Positions 10,644 to 21,878 of a stretch of DNA of 59,802 nucleotides are shown here, piece by piece. The DNA comes from Gnetum montanum (Eukaryota; Streptophyta; Gnetopsida; Gnetales; Gnetaceae). The stretch is taken from NCBI GenBank assembly GCA_015680685.1, contig MNCI01000900.1, forward strand, positions 198,899-258,700, given 5' to 3'. The translations under genes were made by a program, and so were the position numbers. The first letter of the stretch is position 1. Every line of letters begins with the position of its first letter. The notes under the pieces are model-generated. The model had not been told where the DNA came from. It saw only the letters and a list, made by a program, of their open reading frames with translations, and did not search any database.

Positions 10644-12990
10644 ATGTCTTCTTCTCATAGAAGCCCATCTCCACCCAGGGTAATCTAGGTGCCTCAACAA
10701 TACCGAGTAGTATATGCTCATCCCAATGAGTATGTACTTGACTTTATCTTCATCTTACATCAAGATGAATTAATGTAGTGGTGCAATATGAAAGGTAACA
10801 TTGTGTTGCCACCTGACCCATCTATTCTAGTAATGCTCCAGCTATGCTTGCATGGCATGCGCTTCAACATCTTCTAGAGAATAGGAGATGTGAGATATTG
10901 ACTCAAGGGATTATCATCCCACTGAAGCACAAAGATTAAGGGATCATTAGCTAGAGTACCAACATGAGCTTATGAAGAGTAAGGGGTCAAATATTTTTCC
11001 ACCTCCACTTGGCCCAATTGATGAAGGTGATCACTTCTTTAGCGATTCTTCTCTCTTTTACTTTGTTCACAGATCCCTCAACCAGAATGTACAATCCATA
11101 GTCCATAATCTAGGTTTTGGTCAAAATGGATCCAATGAAAAAAATGGATTTGGAGAAGCAAGTTAGGAAAAGAGGAACAAAGGAGATCATGATCATGATC
11201 ATGGTTACAAGCATCACAGGAAGGGTGATAGGTGTCAGCATAGAGAAAGTTCCCCTTCTTCTTCCCCTTCATTGTCTTCTTCTTCTTCTTCTTCTTCATA
11301 TTCATCTGGTTCAGATCGTGATTGTAGAAGAAATAACCATGATGTAGGTGATCAATAGAACCAGAACAATAGAAGGGACCATCAGGACATTCATGAATAA
11401 AGACATAGGTAATCCAGAGAGGCCCATCATCAAGAAAGAAGGGCTAGTAGAGAACATTGTAGGCACCATCATCATGGCCTTGATGAACCTCTACTTGCTA
11501 CTTGAGGCATGTTAAATATTGTAGAGGCTGTGAGGATTCCAACAAGGCATGTGAAGGACAACAGAATAAAGAGGCTGGACATGAACTACATTCCTCACTT
11601 TGAGGGGGGATATGATGCTGATCCACAAAATCATCTTCAAACCTTTCAAGATGCATGTGCCTTGCAGAGTATTGAGAATGACTAGCAAAAGTTGAAATTA
11701 TTTCCAAGGATACTTATAAAGGAAGTAGAAAATTGGTATTGATCCTTGGAACTAGAATCAATCAGGTGTTGGAGTACAATGTTGAAATTATTCATTGATA
11801 AATATCAAATGTACTCTCGAGTATCCAATTTAAGGAAACAAATTCAAGGGTGGAAATAAGGGAATCATGAGCCTTTGGATGCTACTATTGGCCGATACTA
11901 CTCTCTGTTGCATAGGTGTCTCAGCCATGGATATTCATAGCTTGATCAACATTGTCATTTCATAGATGGGTTGCAGTCTAAAACTAGGAAAACCCTTGGT
12001 GTCTATGCCCAAGGGAGATTGATAGAGTTAAGCACTTGTCAGATTTTAAAACTAATTGAGTAGGTAGCTAGGAAGGAGGGAGAATTGAGAAAATGTGAAA
12101 GTGTAGAAGAATACAACAGGGAATTTTCTATTTGAAAAAACGAGTTCGATTTTATGACAGTGAGGATGAATTCACTAGAGATGAGGTGGTTAATCAGAAA
12201 ACCTTGCCACTTGAGAAATTGCAATCAGAAATTATGGCTAAAGTTGATTAATTATGGGACTCTATGGATAATAGGTTTCAAGTTGTTATAAAAATTGCTG
12301 AAGAGCCCAAGGAGCAAAGTGGTGAGCATGAGCGCCGAAGGCATAAGGAAGCTGGACATGCCACATCTAAGGGTAAGGGTAAAATGGTTGCGATAGAGGT
12401 GGCTATAGATAGCGACTCAAATGATGATGGTGGATGTGATGTTTTCCAATATAAACATCCTAAGGGATGTTGGCTAGTTGTATCACACTTGCAGGAATCT
12501 GGGGTGTATGCATTACATCCATGACTTGCACAAAGGAAAACAACCAAAAGATTACCTTATCCACAAGGCAATCCTTGATAGTTCTATCAACCATAGTAGT
12601 ATTATCCAAGTGGAACTCCACTGCAACCTTATGAATTGTACCAATAGTTGTAGCAACCACAATTGTTGGCATTGCCACCTCGAAGGTAGTAGTACCCTTA
12701 CCAATTACTAGATCCCTATGGTTACTATGTTTAGCAACCTTCATCTTTGCAAGACTCCTCTGGTCATGTTACCACTTACCAAGCTTACCAGTACCCTCCT
12801 GAAACATACCAATCACCCTATCCAAAGAGGGATGTCACCTACTATCCTCATGTATCTTTTGTCCCTACACCTACTCCTCCACCTATTGCATAGCTACCAC
12901 TTGATCCGTCCATGTAGGGTGAATTGCTTGCACAACCACAGTAAAGGAATGCTATGAGGGTAGTTAATTTGTAATTGGTTAACCCATCAA
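10644..12990 (+). pseudogene. gag: R3 gag (broken)
   Basis: The start ATG at 10644 gives MSSSHRSPSP. It is chosen because the R1 gag has the similar MASSH start, and HPNEYVLDFIFILHQDE follows. Mid-protein, about 11500-11760, has the retrotransposon-gag core with IPHFEGGYDADPQNHLQ. It continues through HRCLSHGY (about 11930) to DGLQSKTRKTLGVYAQG (about 11980). Near 12435-12470 a cysteine motif reads CDVFQYKHPKGC, followed by WLVVSHLQESGVYALHP. A proline- and tyrosine-rich tail leads to the protease. Gag forms the virus-like particle and packages RNA. The frame carries many TAG and TAA stops and some frame changes. A CTT-rich microsatellite lies at about 11261-11299. Confidence 0.85.
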
Positions 12991-13009
12991 GTGGGTTGGA
13001 ACCATGAAC

Positions 13010-13568
13010 AAAGAAAAGACCCTTCTTCCAACCTCGCAGTCCACCAAAGTCCTCGGACACATCGACGGTTGGTAACCTTGCTCCTCCACCTTCCTTTATT
13101 TTCTCTTTATTTAAGTCCCCTTCAAACCAAAATCCTTCTCAAATCCATACTGTAATGCTAACACATGTTGTATCTAATTGGATTTGAGCTAGTAACCTAT
13201 CCAAAAAGTTAGCTGATCCTAGGAGTCTCTTAGTATATTTACAAATTGCTAAGAATGGGCCTTGCAAACCTCTTCTTGACTCTGGTTCCAGTGTTAATTT
13301 GATCTTGCATGAGATGTACACAATGTGGAGCCTTTCTCCCTTGAAGAAGAGAAACATCTGGTTGGAACTAGCAAACCAGTCCATCACTATTCCATTAGGA
13401 CTAGTTGAGGACATTGTCACCACCATTTGTGTGTGTTCATATCCTATTGATTTCCTAGTAATAAAAGTGGAGACCTACAATGGGGACTTTTCAATTATTA
13501 TGGAAAGGGCATGGTTAAGTACTATTGATGCCAAAATGGGCATTAGAAATCTCTCCTTAGAAATATAA
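13010..13568 (+). pseudogene. pro: R3 aspartic protease (broken)
   Basis: The retropepsin active site is legible at about 13270-13310 as LLDSGSSVNLIL. The conserved body then runs EMYTMWSLSPLKKRNIWLEL, ANQSITIPLGLVEDI, and the flap/core region to DFSIIMERAWLSTIDAKMG. The catalytic DSG is intact. The enzyme cleaves the Gag-Pol polyprotein. R6 carries the same arrangement. The segment follows gag directly and precedes RT, so this is the usual gypsy order. The interval 13299-13568 is open, although flanking parts are broken. Confidence 0.85.
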
Positions 13569-13889
13569 AAAATAAGTTTGGAAAGATCGAGAAGAAGAGA
13601 GTTCCATGTATTACGTACAACGATTCAGGGTGCCATTGTGTGTAGAAGTTATGGTCAGTAAAGCAGACATCCATCTCTTCATGCAAGTAGTGTGCACTAA
13701 AACCTGAGATCCAAAGATGTCTATACATAGCAACCACAAAACAAGAAGACACCTAGTGGTTGATAGCTGATTCTAGTAGCAGTAAATTATGCATAGAACC
13801 TATTGAGGGCCTAACATATGAATATGTTGCAAGTATGCATGAACTCCATCAAGTTCATCACTAGCTCTCTGAAAGAGAAAATGATGATG

Positions 13890-14965
13890 TCAACTGGGGT
13901 TATCTAAAAATTCCTAAAAATTTTAAACAAGAGCCCCTTGAATTGAAGACACTACTGGCTAGAATGAAGTATGTATTCTTGAAAAATGGAAGGTTGGTTA
14001 TTATTAATGCCAAGATTGCTATAGAATAGAAGAGAAAGTTGATAAAAGCTATGGAAAAATGGTCGGTATCCTTTGCCTGGTCATATTCTAAACTCACTAG
14101 GATAGATCCAAGAATATGCCAGCATTGAATATACACCAACCCCACTGTCAAGTCAAAATGACAACCGCAACAGCATTTGAATCCCAAGTTAAAATAGATT
14201 ATCAAAGAGGAGATTAAACAAATCCTCAATGCAAGATTAATCTACCCTTTTGTAGATAGTGAGTGGGTAAGTCCACTCATGATCATATCCAAGAAGGAAG
14301 GCAAATGGTAGGTGTGCATTAATTTCTGGCTACTCAACATGACAACTTTTAAGGATTAGTTTTCATTATCTTTTGTCGACCAAGTGTTGGAAACCATTTC
14401 TGGGCACAACTATTATAACTTTCTAGATGGTTAAAATGGCTATAACCAAATCTAGATTGCACTAAAGGACTAGGCAAAGATAACTTTCACAAGTCCTTGG
14501 GGAACTTTTGCTTATTGTCAGATTCCATTTGGTCTATGTAATGCCTCAGCCATATTTCAATGATTAGTTCTCAACATTTTCCAATAATAGATTGGTAGTG
14601 GGGTAGAAGTCTTCATGGATGATTTTTCTACCTATGAAGCTATGTTCAAGTAAGCCCTGGACCATCTTGAGCAGGTGTTAAAGAGATGTGTTGACAAAAA
14701 CCTCTAGCTCAATTGGCAAAAGAGCCATATTATGGTCAAGGAGGGCATTGTATTGGGGCATTGTATCTCAAAAGTAGGAATTGAGGTGGACCCTAAAAAA
14801 ATAAGGGTTATCCAAGGAATAACCCACCAACCTAAAATAGTTAAAGAAGTATGATCATTCCTTTGTCATACTGGCTACTACCAGTGCTTCATTGAGAATT
14901 TCTCCAAAATCACCAAGCCATTGGTAGAATTGACAAAGAAGGATGCATCATTCATCTAGACCCTT
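13890..14965 (+). pseudogene. pol: R3 reverse transcriptase (broken)
   Basis: The domain starts with an upstream block KIPKNFKQEPLELKTL and a LKNGRLVIINAK block. It then passes YPFVDSEWVSPLMIISKKEG (about 14250-14300), SFVDQVLETISGH, YNFLDG and PFGLCNAS (about 14525-14550). The catalytic region reads VEVFMDDFSTYEAMF (about 14605-14645), so both metal-binding aspartates of FMDD are present. VLGHCISKVGIEVDPKK and a decayed SFLGHTGYY block (now SFLCHTGYY) follow. Over ten in-frame stops, mostly TAG where relatives have CAG, and a few shifts inactivate it. The FMDDF box and layout identify a Ty3/gypsy RT. Confidence 0.9.
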
Positions 14966-14969
14966 GCAT

Positions 14970-15400
14970 GTGAAGCAACATTTTCAACAATTGAAGCAAA
15001 AGCTTGTTAAAACCCCCATTCTTCAAGCACCTGATTGGTCTCGATGCATCAAATTATGCTTTGGGGGTAGTGCTTACATAAATGGATGATAAAAAAATGT
15101 CCATATTACATTGACTGTGCAAGCTAGAGCATCATAGGTGCACAACTGAACTACACCACCATAGAAAAGGAGTTGATGGAAGTGGTGTTTTCCCTAGAGA
15201 AGTTCAGGCACTATGTGCTTGGCTACAAAGTGTTCATGCGCACAGATCATAGCTCCATCTAATTTTTGATGAATAAACCAATGGTGAGCCCTCATGTCAT
15301 ACGATGGCTTGTGATTTTGTAAGAGTTCAATCTCATGATGGTAGATCACAAAGGTGTGAATAATGTGATCACAAATCACTTATCACAACTAAGATGGGAC
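14970..15400 (+). pseudogene. pol: R3 RNase H (broken)
   Basis: This follows RT without a gap. Readable parts are KTPILQAPDW, then a frameshifted LDASNYALG-like segment. After that come FSLEKFRHYVLGYKVFMRT, DHSSI and FLMNKPMVSPHVIRWL, ending with VNNVITNHLSQLRWDN. These are typical of gypsy RNase H, which removes the RNA strand of the hybrid. Frame changes near 15050-15150 and stops are present. The R6, R8 and R4 counterparts show the same blocks. Confidence 0.8.
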
Positions 15401-15469
15401 AACAAGGAGAAAGAAAGTCCTTTATCTGATCAATTTCCTAATGAATCTCTTTTTGTAGGGGCTATTAAT

Positions 15470-16760
15470 GCACAAATGCCCAATGAATCAAAATGGTATC
15501 ACATCATCCTCACTTATCTGCTCAAGCAAGAACTATTGCAAGGGTTGGACACTAAAAGGAAATAACAATTTCTTCAATGGATCAAGCATTTCATGGAGAT
15601 TAATGGAAACCTTTACAAAGTCTGTCTTGATGGTCTGGTACATTGGTGTGTTCTTGATATGGATCAACTACGCATTCTCCAAGATGATCATGAAGGTTCT
15701 TGTGGGGGCCATTATGTTGGGCGATGCATAGCCATAAAAATCCTCATGGCAAGGTATTATTGGCGAATAATCTTTAAGGATACATACCAATTCATCTATG
15801 CTTATGATCATTGCCAAAGGGATGGTGGAATGACAGCTCAAATGGAGGGGTCACAAAAATGGATACAACCTCTTGAGCTATTCAATATTTGGGGCATTGA
15901 CTTTATGGGTCCCATCACGCCTTTATCAAATGGAAAGACATATATAATAGTCATAGTTGACTATTGTACCAAGTGAGCAAAAGTAGCAGTTGTCACTGAT
16001 TGTACATTCACCACTACTGCTTGGTTTGTACAAAAAAACATCGTAAATAGGTTTGGTTTACCTTGTGCATTAATTTTTGATAATGGAACTCATTTTACAT
16101 GTGCCACTTTCTTGAAACTAATGTAGTGATTGGGGGTTGAGCATAAACTCATAACATCATATCACCCCCAAGCTAATGATCAAGCTGAGGTCACTAATTA
16201 GGAGATTATAAAAATCCTAACGTGTACCATTAGCAAATACCAAAGGGATTGGAGCACTAAATTAAATGATGCCCTTTGGGCCTATCACTCTACATGGAAG
16301 CTTCCCATGGGTTATTCTCCCTATAAGCTTATGTATGGAAAACTACCAACACTACCCATCCAATCTGAGCTTCATACACTCTCTACAACCTGTGACCTTG
16401 ACCTAAATCTATGTCTAGCATAGAAAGAATAACTTGCTATATGAAAACCAGTTATTGGCCATGTCATCTAATGAAACACGTAAGGCATTCAACAGGAAAT
16501 GTCATGACCTCAAAATAAGAAAAGTCGATTTTCAACCAGAAGACAAGGTTCTCTATTGGAATCTTGCACATGTACCCCAACAAACCAAATTTCAAACATT
16601 GTGGGAAGGACCTTACATTATTGGTGAGACTTTGCCATCTAGGGCCATGATCATCTACAAACTTGATAGCCTAGATAAGAAAAAACTAGTTAACATTCAA
16701 CAAATAAAACTTTTCCATGAGCCCAAGCTAACCAACTCAACAAACACCTTGCTAAGTTGA
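15470..16760 (+). pseudogene. pol: R3 integrase (broken)
   Basis: The N-terminal HHCC zinc-binding region is visible at about 15685-15825, with DDHEGSCGGHY, ARYYW and then CQRDGG; one of the Cys pair has become Tyr (YDHC). The catalytic core has WGIDFMGPITPLSNG (about 15890-15930), DNGTHF (about 16080) and the QAEVTN region with the catalytic Glu just after a stop (about 16185-16205). The C-terminal part, open from 16434 to 16760, reads FQPEDKVLYWNLAH, then KFQTLWEGPYII and IKLFHEP. The enzyme inserts the cDNA. All three catalytic acids can be found, but several stops interrupt the frame. Confidence 0.87.
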
Positions 16761-17611
16761 CAACCATGCTCAATCTTTTAGAACTCCCCCTTCCAACTTA
16801 GTCATGTGGGAGATGGCCACCCATACTAACACTTTATGTGGCTCCTAAATTTTTTAATTTTTTGTTTTACACATTTTTAATTTTACAACTTTTTTTTTCA
16901 TATTCTTTGTTTTACATCTTTATTTTACATATTTGTGTTTTTTAGGATATTGATCTTTTCTTGGTTTTTGTTTTATACCATTGTTAATGCATTCAATATT
17001 TACTGCCTACTCTTTTACTTTCTTTTATGTTTGCTTATGTTTGATGTGTTGCTCTACTTTTTTTGCTAATAAGGTGGCAGGTACAATGGTAATGCACTAC
17101 TTGATAGTGGTATGTTTCATTTGTAATTTGATTGTTGATGTTTAGTTTCTAACTTTGAATGTCATTACTGATGACTAGGAAATGGTTTCTTTTGATGTAA
17201 CAAGTAGTGAGTCCACATCATCCACCCATCTACATACTCTATGGTTTTTCTTGTTTTGGAAGCCTGTAGTCTCTTCTTCATTAATGCAACTTTAATAAAT
17301 TTATGACTTGTGTATTTTCTAGAATTGGGAAGAAATCAAAGGTTTGGACAGGGTGTGGCTTCAAAGGAATGTGGTATTCTTCATGCTTTTCTATTTTCCT
17401 ATGTGCAGGAGTGTTCTCGTAAGCTTCTCATTATTCCATGTGATTTCACAATAGGAAGTCAAATAAGTCCTTGCATGATATGGTCCTCATCCAAAAAAAA
17501 AAAAAGATGAGGATTCAAAGCATAACCCTTGGACAAAATAAATGCAAAAAAAAAAAAATGCATGGGTCTTTGCATGGTGTGGTTCCCATTCAAAAAACAA
17601 AAAAAAAGGAT
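16761..17611 (+). other. R3 3' noncoding region
   Basis: AT-rich sequence downstream of integrase; its start, with a GGAGATGGCCACCCATACTAACAC-like word, resembles R4 after 33300. Three A-rich tracts lie at about 17491-17503, 17547-17558 and 17594-17607; the first two are flanked by short inverted words (TCCTCATC/GATGAGGA and ATGCA/TGCAT). No polypurine tract or 3' LTR in plus orientation is visible. Confidence 0.5.
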
Positions 17612-17830
17612 CACAAGCATTCACATGTGATTCGATCAAATTCTGCAGACTATAATTACTAAGTATGCTAAAGCTAAACAGTGTGTGCATGTTGTTCATT
17701 CATTGTCTTCCCAGTCCCACTTGTGGAATGAAATTGTATGGTTAAGTGTAACTTAGGCATAATATTTTTATTATTTTGTGTTTTATCAAATTACTGTAGG
17801 TAAGTTAGTACTTACTAACCTTTTTTTTTT
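17612..17830 (-). repeat. Inverted LTR fragment of the R3 family
   Basis: The reverse complement of this stretch matches R3 LTR positions of about 10240-10435. It includes the GTGGGACTGGGAAGACAA block, the CTTAGTAATTATAG block and GCATGTGAATGC-type words. It lies where a 3' LTR of R3 might be expected but in the opposite orientation. It is either part of another minus element or the result of an inversion. Confidence 0.75.
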
Positions 17831-18559
17831 GACTAATTGTATAGGCACAATTACCTTCATTTCTTCCTCATATTGTTGATGTTGTTTACTATTTTCTTCA
17901 ATTTGCAGCTGTTCCAATTCATGTGTCACCCATTGAAGAAAATTTTGAAGTTGTAGAATCCTATGTTATCTCTAGACATATCTTTCAAGATTGGGATGTC
18001 TAGGAGATGGGTGACTTGTTCTTATTGTTTTAGCTTCTAATGTAGAGGCTAATGCTATAGTTCTTTCTTCTTCTTATTGTAAAATCTGTTCTAGATTTTC
18101 TCTCTCTTCTCTTGAAGGAGGGTTTAGTTGAGAATCCATGTAAATAGTTTGTAATTAAAGTTGACATTTATATAGTTTCAATTCTTCTTTCTTCTGTTTT
18201 ACTTTTCTCTAGACAGTAATATATTGGTGAGTATTGTAAATTGGTACTTCTTTCAATCTTTTTTCTAATTTTGTTAGTTGTCATTGCATGTCAATATACA
18301 TGAGATCATCCTTAGGATTTCTAGGTTGCCTATACTTTTGCTTATGATGTGATCTTAATGATGCAGCATGATTCATATTAGTGTAAAAAATCACATCAGA
18401 ATCATCCAAATCCCTCCCCTCAGGAAAAGAAGAATTTAATGCCTGAACAAGATTACAATTAGATATAAGACCACTACTACCGTTAGTATAGTAGTTAGAG
18501 GAATGAAGGAGAATATCTCCTTGATGAAAAGGTACTTCATCATTAGAAATAAACTCATA

Positions 18560-20340
18560 AAGCTATTTAGAAAGATTATGATTGACAATAAAATTAATCT
18601 TACTGGGGTATTTGTCTTTTTTTGGACATTTATTTTCAAAATGATTCCCCTTACATAAGAAACATTTTATCTCATTTCATTGAGCTTTCTGATTTCTTCA
18701 TTTAAACATTCCTATAAATTTCCATGTCAATTGTGTTTGAGGATATTTTCTTTTCCATTGTTTTTGTGCAGGTCTACGAAATTTCTTTCAAAACTTTTTA
18801 TCTTGGCAATAGGTTGTCTTTAAATATTTATCCTCAAGACATAACTTTAAACAAAATGATTTATCTATTTTACTAGTTAATTCTTTTATTTATTTTTCTG
18901 CCTACTGATCATAACATAATTCCCTATTAATATCCATAATGAATTATCTGATAGCTTTGAAACTCATTTTGGCTAAAGTCATGGTTTGGCATTTTAATTA
19001 TGTGATGTATTTGTTGTAGAAAGGCTATGGTCAACAACCAATTAGATGTTCTTTAGCACCTACCTCATGTGTTAATTTTCCACATTAATAGAGTTGTTCC
19101 ATTTCATCGAAAAACTTCTTTAGATCTTGGATTCGATATAATCTAGCCTTATAATATCTATCCCTATAAACATTATCCTAATTTTATTTATTATCTATGA
19201 ATTCCTTAATAATGACATTTAGAAATAATATTGAGGGGGAATTTACTAATTTTCTTTTAATGTTGTTGGGAATGTGATTCCACCAACACCTTAAAATTCC
19301 TTGAAAATTATATGTTGCATTCCAAATTTCCATTTTGGATTCTTTGTGTTATAGTAGGATTTGTCCAAAGAGATAGCTCTATATAACATCTATGGTATCT
19401 TGACATCCTTTCATGTCCTTATTATCCATGGAAAATATAAGAGCTTTGTCTCTAGAGTTTTTTGACTTGAATGGTAGAAAAATCAATAGGATTTTCTACA
19501 GAACCACCAGTTGTCTATTTGATCAAAAATTATTTTTTACTATCAAGTGAAGGTTCTTTTTTTTGTTCTAAATCTATTGAATCAAAAACTCTAGTATTAG
19601 CACTAATAATTTTCTCTATTCCTTTCCTTGATTTCTCCTTAGCCTTGAATCGAGCTCTATGTGATTTACCAGTTGATAGAGAAGAACTTGTAAAAGGAAG
19701 AGATTCTCTTTCTTATTTGGAACTATTGATTTGTTTAGGTACCTAGACTTGATGAATATGTTTTATATCTTATCTAATATAGTCTAATGAGGCACTATGT
19801 CTTTCACTAGTTTTTACTAGATGCTATGTATTATCTACTATTGTAGAGATTCATTGGTTCACCCAATTTTGGAGTTGTATTGTATATGATGGGGCTGTAA
19901 CACTCTTTTTCCAAGGTATCACATATATGGCTTCTTTTGGGGCTTTTTTTTCTTCTTCTATATTCATATTAATGTTTAGAAATGCATCAAATTCCATGTA
20001 ATGATAGTGTATATCATGTTTTTGAACATTGGTATGTGGGCATGAAGGATCTATGAAGGAATCTGCAACTGATGATGTTGCTACAAAGGGTTCTTCATCT
20101 AAAGAGGAAGAAGAAGGATAAGATTCTTCTTTATAAGGGTTGGAAGAAGAAAATTCTTCTATAATGGCCTTTTCTTTGCTTTGGGATGGAAAAGGTCCTA
20201 AAACCTTCTCAAAATCTATTTTAATATTTAATTGTTTGAATATTTTATCCATTGTTTCTATAGCTTTTACTTTGTCTACTATTTCTTGTGCTAACTCTTC
20301 TATTTGCTTGAATATAGGTTGTGGCTAAGACCTAGGGATT
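18560..20340 (-). pseudogene. Coat-protein region with zinc knuckle (broken)
   Basis: The N-terminal part (20252-19851, 133 residues open) is acidic and serine-rich, with a VLGPFPSQSKEK block and clusters of Ser, Glu and Asp, like the acidic leader of caulimovirid coat proteins. A decayed middle (19850-18700) follows. A canonical CX2CX4HX4C knuckle with basic flanks lies at 18664-18626 and would bind viral nucleic acid. Downstream, 18560-17860, is a charged, glutamine- and lysine-rich tail with scattered stops. Retrotransposon gag is the alternative, but no gag core of the surrounding families is seen. Confidence 0.6.
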
Positions 20341-20439
20341 AGATCTAAAGGATTTGAGACTAGATGAAAGAGTTTCTTTGACCTAGATTTCTTTCTTGTA
20401 ATCTTAAAGGGATCTTCTTCTATAAACTTTGGAAATTTT

Positions 20440-21060
20440 ATATGTACCTGATACCTACGTTTACTGGTTCTCCCTTTCTTTGGTCTAATATACTCATAAA
20501 ACTCTTCTTGTAACTTAGTTAGATTTGGATATTGTGTGTGTACCAGAAGGTCTTCAATATTGATTTTTCTCCATATTCTAGGTTGGTGGTACTAACATGT
20601 GTAGCTTGCTGACCTAAACGCAAGAGTGTTTTTATATTTTTTGTATCGAATAACTTAAATACTAATCTAGTTCCTATGGTTGAATAGATACTATCGGGAA
20701 CCATATCTAGTGGGATATAGGTAATAAGCATTAAACTAGAAAATAAATTTTGATTATGTAATGAAAGTGTGAAATTAGGAAGTGTGACTACCAAGGCATC
20801 TATTTCCAGATGACCTTTTGCCTATGTGATGATCGCATCATAAAAATTCTTGAATCAATGATCTATTAATGCAATCCAGTAAGGCCATTGTAGTCTATAA
20901 TTAAAGTGAGGATAGATATGGACATCTATTTTAGCGATATGTACATAATTATACCAATCATCAATCGACTTATCAACCTCCTCCAGGGCAAAAAAAAGTA
21001 AGGGCAACAATGCGAAGACCTGAGCTAGAAATTTAAAGATCACACTCAAAAATGTGCATC
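20440..21060 (-). pseudogene. Movement-protein-like region of the pararetrovirus (broken)
   Basis: Two open segments (21049-20855 and 20794-20519) are separated by a short broken stretch. The first has a hydrophobic run and then a WYNYVHI block followed by an IAL-D motif; the second has VVTLPNFTLSLHNQNL. These correspond to the beta-strand landmarks of 30K-superfamily movement proteins of caulimovirids, which modify plasmodesmata for cell-to-cell spread. The reading frame is interrupted between and beyond the segments. The alternative, an unrelated plant protein, is less likely because a coat-like region with a zinc knuckle follows on the same strand. Confidence 0.55.
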
Positions 21061-21299
21061 AAGCTCAGACTTTGAGAGAATTTGATAAAACTACACGAGT
21101 AAATTTCATGCTACTTCAGAATGAGAGGAAGAGTTACACCTAATGGACTTTGATATAACTAATATAAATGTTGAATATAAGAAAAAGAATGAGTGGAACC
21201 TGCAAGAGTTCATGATGAAGATGACATAGTTGTTGCAGTAGATGCATCACGTTACCTCACTACACAACTTACAATGCTTGTCCTTCAGCTTTATTGCAT

Positions 21300-21878
21300 G
21301 TCTTACTTTGGTGATACAAAATTCCATAACTAAAAGTTTGACTAAGATAGATAAGATAAAATACTCTCTTAATGAGAAGTTTCAAATAATACTAAAGATC
21401 ATAGAGGAGAAAAAAAAAACAAGAAAGTTCTAAGAATAAATATAGAAGAAGAAAAAAGAGAATGGAAAGGAATCATTACCATTGAAAACTTAAAGCTACA
21501 CTAGTAGAGGAGGTTGAAGATTATGATTCAAATAATAAAGTGTATGACATATGCGAATATTAACATTTAAAGGGTAGTTATCCCATTTTTTCATACTTTT
21601 AAGATTTTGGGGTATATGCCTTAAACCCAACATTTGGAAAAAGATAAACACCTAGGACGTTATGTTATCCTTAAGTAAACTATAGGTAGTAGTTTCACCA
21701 CCAACAATTTTGCCTAAATGGATGCCATATTAGCCTTAGTACTACTAGCAATAATGGCTTAACCTATAGTTGTGGGAGATGCCATCACCAAGGCAGCAAT
21801 ATCCTTACCAATAGCTAGATCATTATGGATACTATGTCCAATAGCTAGTGTTACCAAGTGGCTCTACTATCTCATATA
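21300..21878 (+). pseudogene. gag: R4 gag, part before the R5 insertion (broken)
   Basis: This is the C-terminal half of a gypsy gag in plus orientation. LTKIDKIKYSLNEKFQIIL and KIIEEKKK (about 21325-21415) match LTKVDHMWNSLDDKFQTIL of R6. Further on (about 21530-21640) come VYDICEY-HLKGSY and then DFGVYALNP, matching the R3 and R6 compact Cys/His region; two of its Cys positions have changed. The frame continues into the proline- and tyrosine-rich tail and is cut at 21878 by the R5 LTR, resuming after 29294. The N-terminal part is missing to the left, where the pararetrovirus remnant ends. Confidence 0.8.

Larger units (their letters stand above)
17860..21060 (-). mobile_element. Partial endogenous pararetrovirus (Caulimoviridae-like), decayed
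   Basis: A viral polyprotein remnant is read leftward: a 30K-type movement-protein-like region at about 21060-20440, an acidic linker, then a coat-protein region ending in a CCHC zinc knuckle at 18664-18626 and a charged tail to about 17860. The order movement protein, coat protein, zinc knuckle is that of plant Caulimoviridae. Protease, RT and RNase H are absent. The left end abuts an LTR fragment and the right end lies near the R4 gag remnant. Multiple stops and frame breaks show an old, dead insertion. The family call comes from domain order and motif recall; no particular virus is implied. Confidence 0.65.

Noticed and set aside
11078-11347. Overlapping open frames rich in Lys, Leu and Ile
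   Set aside because: They come from a CTT/GAA-rich microsatellite within the R3 gag and are antisense or off-frame.
17482-17513. Hairpin with a poly-A loop (TCCTCATC / GATGAGGA)
   Set aside because: A single short stem in low-complexity sequence. No promoter, gene end or T tract makes a terminator call sensible in a plant genome.
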